Of a DNA stretch of 7,612 nucleotides, positions 6,573 to 7,612 are shown piece after piece (within the stretch, counting starts at the first letter, position 1; every line of letters begins with the position of its first letter). The stretch comes from Balneolales bacterium (GTDB lineage Bacteria; Bacteroidota; Rhodothermia; Balneolales; Natronogracilivirgulaceae), in the NCBI GenBank assembly GCA_007127695.1, contig SKYW01000099.1, positions 1 through 7,612 on the forward strand, in the 5' to 3' direction. The translations under genes were made by a program, and so were the position numbers. The notes under the pieces are model-generated. The model ran no database searches and was not told the origin of the DNA. It was given only the letters and a program-made list of their open reading frames with translations.

Positions 6573-7337
6573 TCATAAATCTCTCTTGCTCAGGATTTCA
6601 CCGAATGGAAAAAACTCGGCCATCATCAGCCGGGCCAGCCCGCCTGCGATCTCACTGGAATCCCCGATTTTCCCCTCCTTGTAAGCTGAAATGAAATCGT
6701 GCACCATGGGGAAATCTTCCTCGCTGGTCTCCCGTATCGTTTTCTGCATATCCGTCCCAATACGCCCGGGGTTGAATGCCATGATCTCCACCGGGTATCT
6801 CTGCTTCTCCTGCTCAATGCCGATGGTCCTCACAAACATATCCACCCCTGCCTTGGTACTGCAATAGTGGCTCCATCCGTGATAGGGTTTTCCGGCAGCG
6901 CCGGATGAGATCATGACCACTCTTTTCACCATGCTCCACTCCTGAAACTGCTGGATGAACGCATGTGTGAGCAGCAGCGGAGCGATGAAATTGATCTCGA
7001 GATTTTTCTTGTAGCTCTGGTAATCGTATTTGCCGGCCGGACCAACCGGATCGATCATTCCCGCATTGTTGACCAGGCTCAGGTAACCGGTATCCTGGCT
7101 GGATATGGTTTCCGCAATGCCAGCCATGAAGTCATCCAGCTCCCCGGTCAGGGTAAGGTCCTGCCGCCAGGTATGCACTTTGGCTCCCTTTGCCTCGAGT
7201 TCGTGTACCTGGCCAGTCATGTCACTGCGCGCAACCAGGTGCAGAACGGTTCCGCTTTCGGCGAGATGAACGGACAAGTCGCGCCCGAATCCTTTTGATG
7301 CCCCCGTTATGATGATGTGTTTTTCTCTTTCGCTCAT
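6573..7337 (-). CDS. Short-chain dehydrogenase/reductase (SDR), benzil/sepiapterin-reductase-like
   Basis: This is an NAD(P)H-dependent oxidoreductase of the classical SDR family, 254 residues and cytoplasmic. The Rossmann motif TGASKGFG (11-18) binds the dinucleotide. A36-R37-S38 after the second strand suggests NADPH, and D60 should contact adenine. NNAG is at 90-93 and the structural Asn is N116. The catalytic set is S145, Y158 and K162 (Y-C-S-T-K), followed by NPGRIGTDM. The overall pattern recalls bacterial (S)-benzoin-forming benzil reductases and sepiapterin reductases, but the natural substrate cannot be read from sequence. The ATG at 7337 is preferred because it puts the Rossmann strand seven residues in. 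An in-frame ATG at 7397 would add 20 unlikely residues and overlap the upstream hydrolase gene. Only 26 bases separate it from that gene, which suggests a shared transcript. No membrane segment or fused domain is present. Confidence 0.9.
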   Translation of the reverse strand: MSEREKHIIITGASKGFGRDLSVHLAESGTVLHLVARSDMTGQVHELEAKGAKVHTWRQDLTLTGELDDFMAGIAETISSQDTGYLSLVNNAGMIDPVGPAGKYDYQSYKKNLEINFIAPLLLTHAFIQQFQEWSMVKRVVMISSGAAGKPYHGWSHYCSTKAGVDMFVRTIGIEQEKQRYPVEIMAFNPGRIGTDMQKTIRETSEEDFPMVHDFISAYKEGKIGDSSEIAGGLARLMMAEFFPFGEILSKRDL

Positions 7338-7363
7338 GAGTACATTGATGATTTGGTTTGTTT

Positions 7364-7612
7364 TTATTCCAGTACTTTTATGAGGAAACGGTTCCACTCA
7401 TCCAGATAATGCCTGCCGGTAAGAATGAAGCCGTCGTTATGGCCGCCTTGCAATTCCATCCTGTATTTGGGCTCTGACGCTGCCTCGTACAGTTTTTGTC
7501 CGTGGTGGTACGGGATCACTTCATCGTTCCTGCTGTGAGCGATCATGACCGGCTTGCGGATTTCGTGGATGTAATCGATCACCGGATAGCGGATGCGGAG
7601 CAGCCACCGCAC
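7364..7612 (-). CDS. Alpha/beta hydrolase, C-terminal fragment (cut by window edge)
   Basis: Only the last 82 residues are in the window, and the frame is open through the right edge. The GTG at 7612 is an internal valine codon, not a start. The segment has the end of an alpha/beta-hydrolase fold. The strand PVMIAHSRNDEVIP carries the acid of the catalytic triad (D30 from the edge) with the usual D-x-x-I-P pattern. GGHNDG carries the catalytic histidine (H58), followed by a final helix with an aromatic-rich LDEWNRFL. The nucleophile serine lies outside the window. The form resembles serine-aminopeptidase-like and BEM46/ABHD13-type hydrolases, which act on esters, amides or lipids; the substrate cannot be inferred. 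It precedes the SDR gene by 26 bases on the same strand and probably shares its transcript. Confidence 0.85.
   Translation of the reverse strand: MRWLLRIRYPVIDYIHEIRKPVMIAHSRNDEVIPYHHGQKLYEAASEPKYRMELQGGHNDGFILTGRHYLDEWNRFLIKVLE

Noticed and set aside
7338..7397. Upstream in-frame ATG for the SDR gene at 7397
   Set aside because: It would add 20 residues unrelated to the SDR fold and overlap the hydrolase coding end; the ATG at 7337 fits the family N-terminus.

Overview
The window looks like a chromosomal housekeeping segment from a bacterium of the Bacteroidota/Balneolota/Rhodothermota (FCB) kind. The basis is indirect. The start codons of trxA, dnaE and the SDR gene have A/T-rich upstream sequence and no clear Shine-Dalgarno box. 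The replicative polymerase is followed on the same strand by thioredoxin, a gene order I recall from Bacteroidota. A TATCTTTG box resembling the Bacteroidota -7 element (TAnnTTTG) lies ahead of trxA. The aconitase has a long acidic insertion, which would fit a salt-adapted lineage, but that is inference. I cannot name genus or species.

Layout: (1) Bases 1-2262, + strand: the C-terminal four fifths of an AcnA-type aconitase, cut by the left edge. (2) 2261-2303: a strong, nearly perfect hairpin whose stem begins inside the aconitase stop codon; it is built to work in both directions between two convergent transcripts. (3) 2373-2696, - strand: a classical thioredoxin with a WCGPC active site. 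(4) 2697-2896: about 200 bases without a gene, holding an A/T-only island and promoter-like boxes for trxA. (5) 2897-6373, - strand: the complete DNA polymerase III alpha subunit DnaE, with an intact PHP metal-site motif set and an internal clamp-binding motif. (6) 6374-6572: about 200 bases without a gene, with a 19-bp tandem repeat framed by inverted TGCATGG/CCATGCA arms. (7) 6573-7337, - strand: a short-chain dehydrogenase/reductase. (8) 7364-7612, - strand: the C-terminal end of an alpha/beta hydrolase, cut by the right edge.

The four - strand genes point the same way (hydrolase, SDR, dnaE, trxA). The hydrolase and SDR genes are 26 bases apart and probably share a transcript. The 199- and 200-base gaps before dnaE and before trxA leave room for separate promoters. 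Aconitase serves central carbon metabolism (TCA cycle), DnaE serves replication, and thioredoxin supplies thiol reduction. The SDR and hydrolase probably handle small metabolites of unknown identity.

I found no CRISPR array, transposase, phage gene, tRNA, rRNA or defence system, and no convincing new system. The least explained signals are in the intergenic DNA: the 19-bp tandem repeat, and the fact that every CATGCA/TGCATG hexamer in the window lies between genes.
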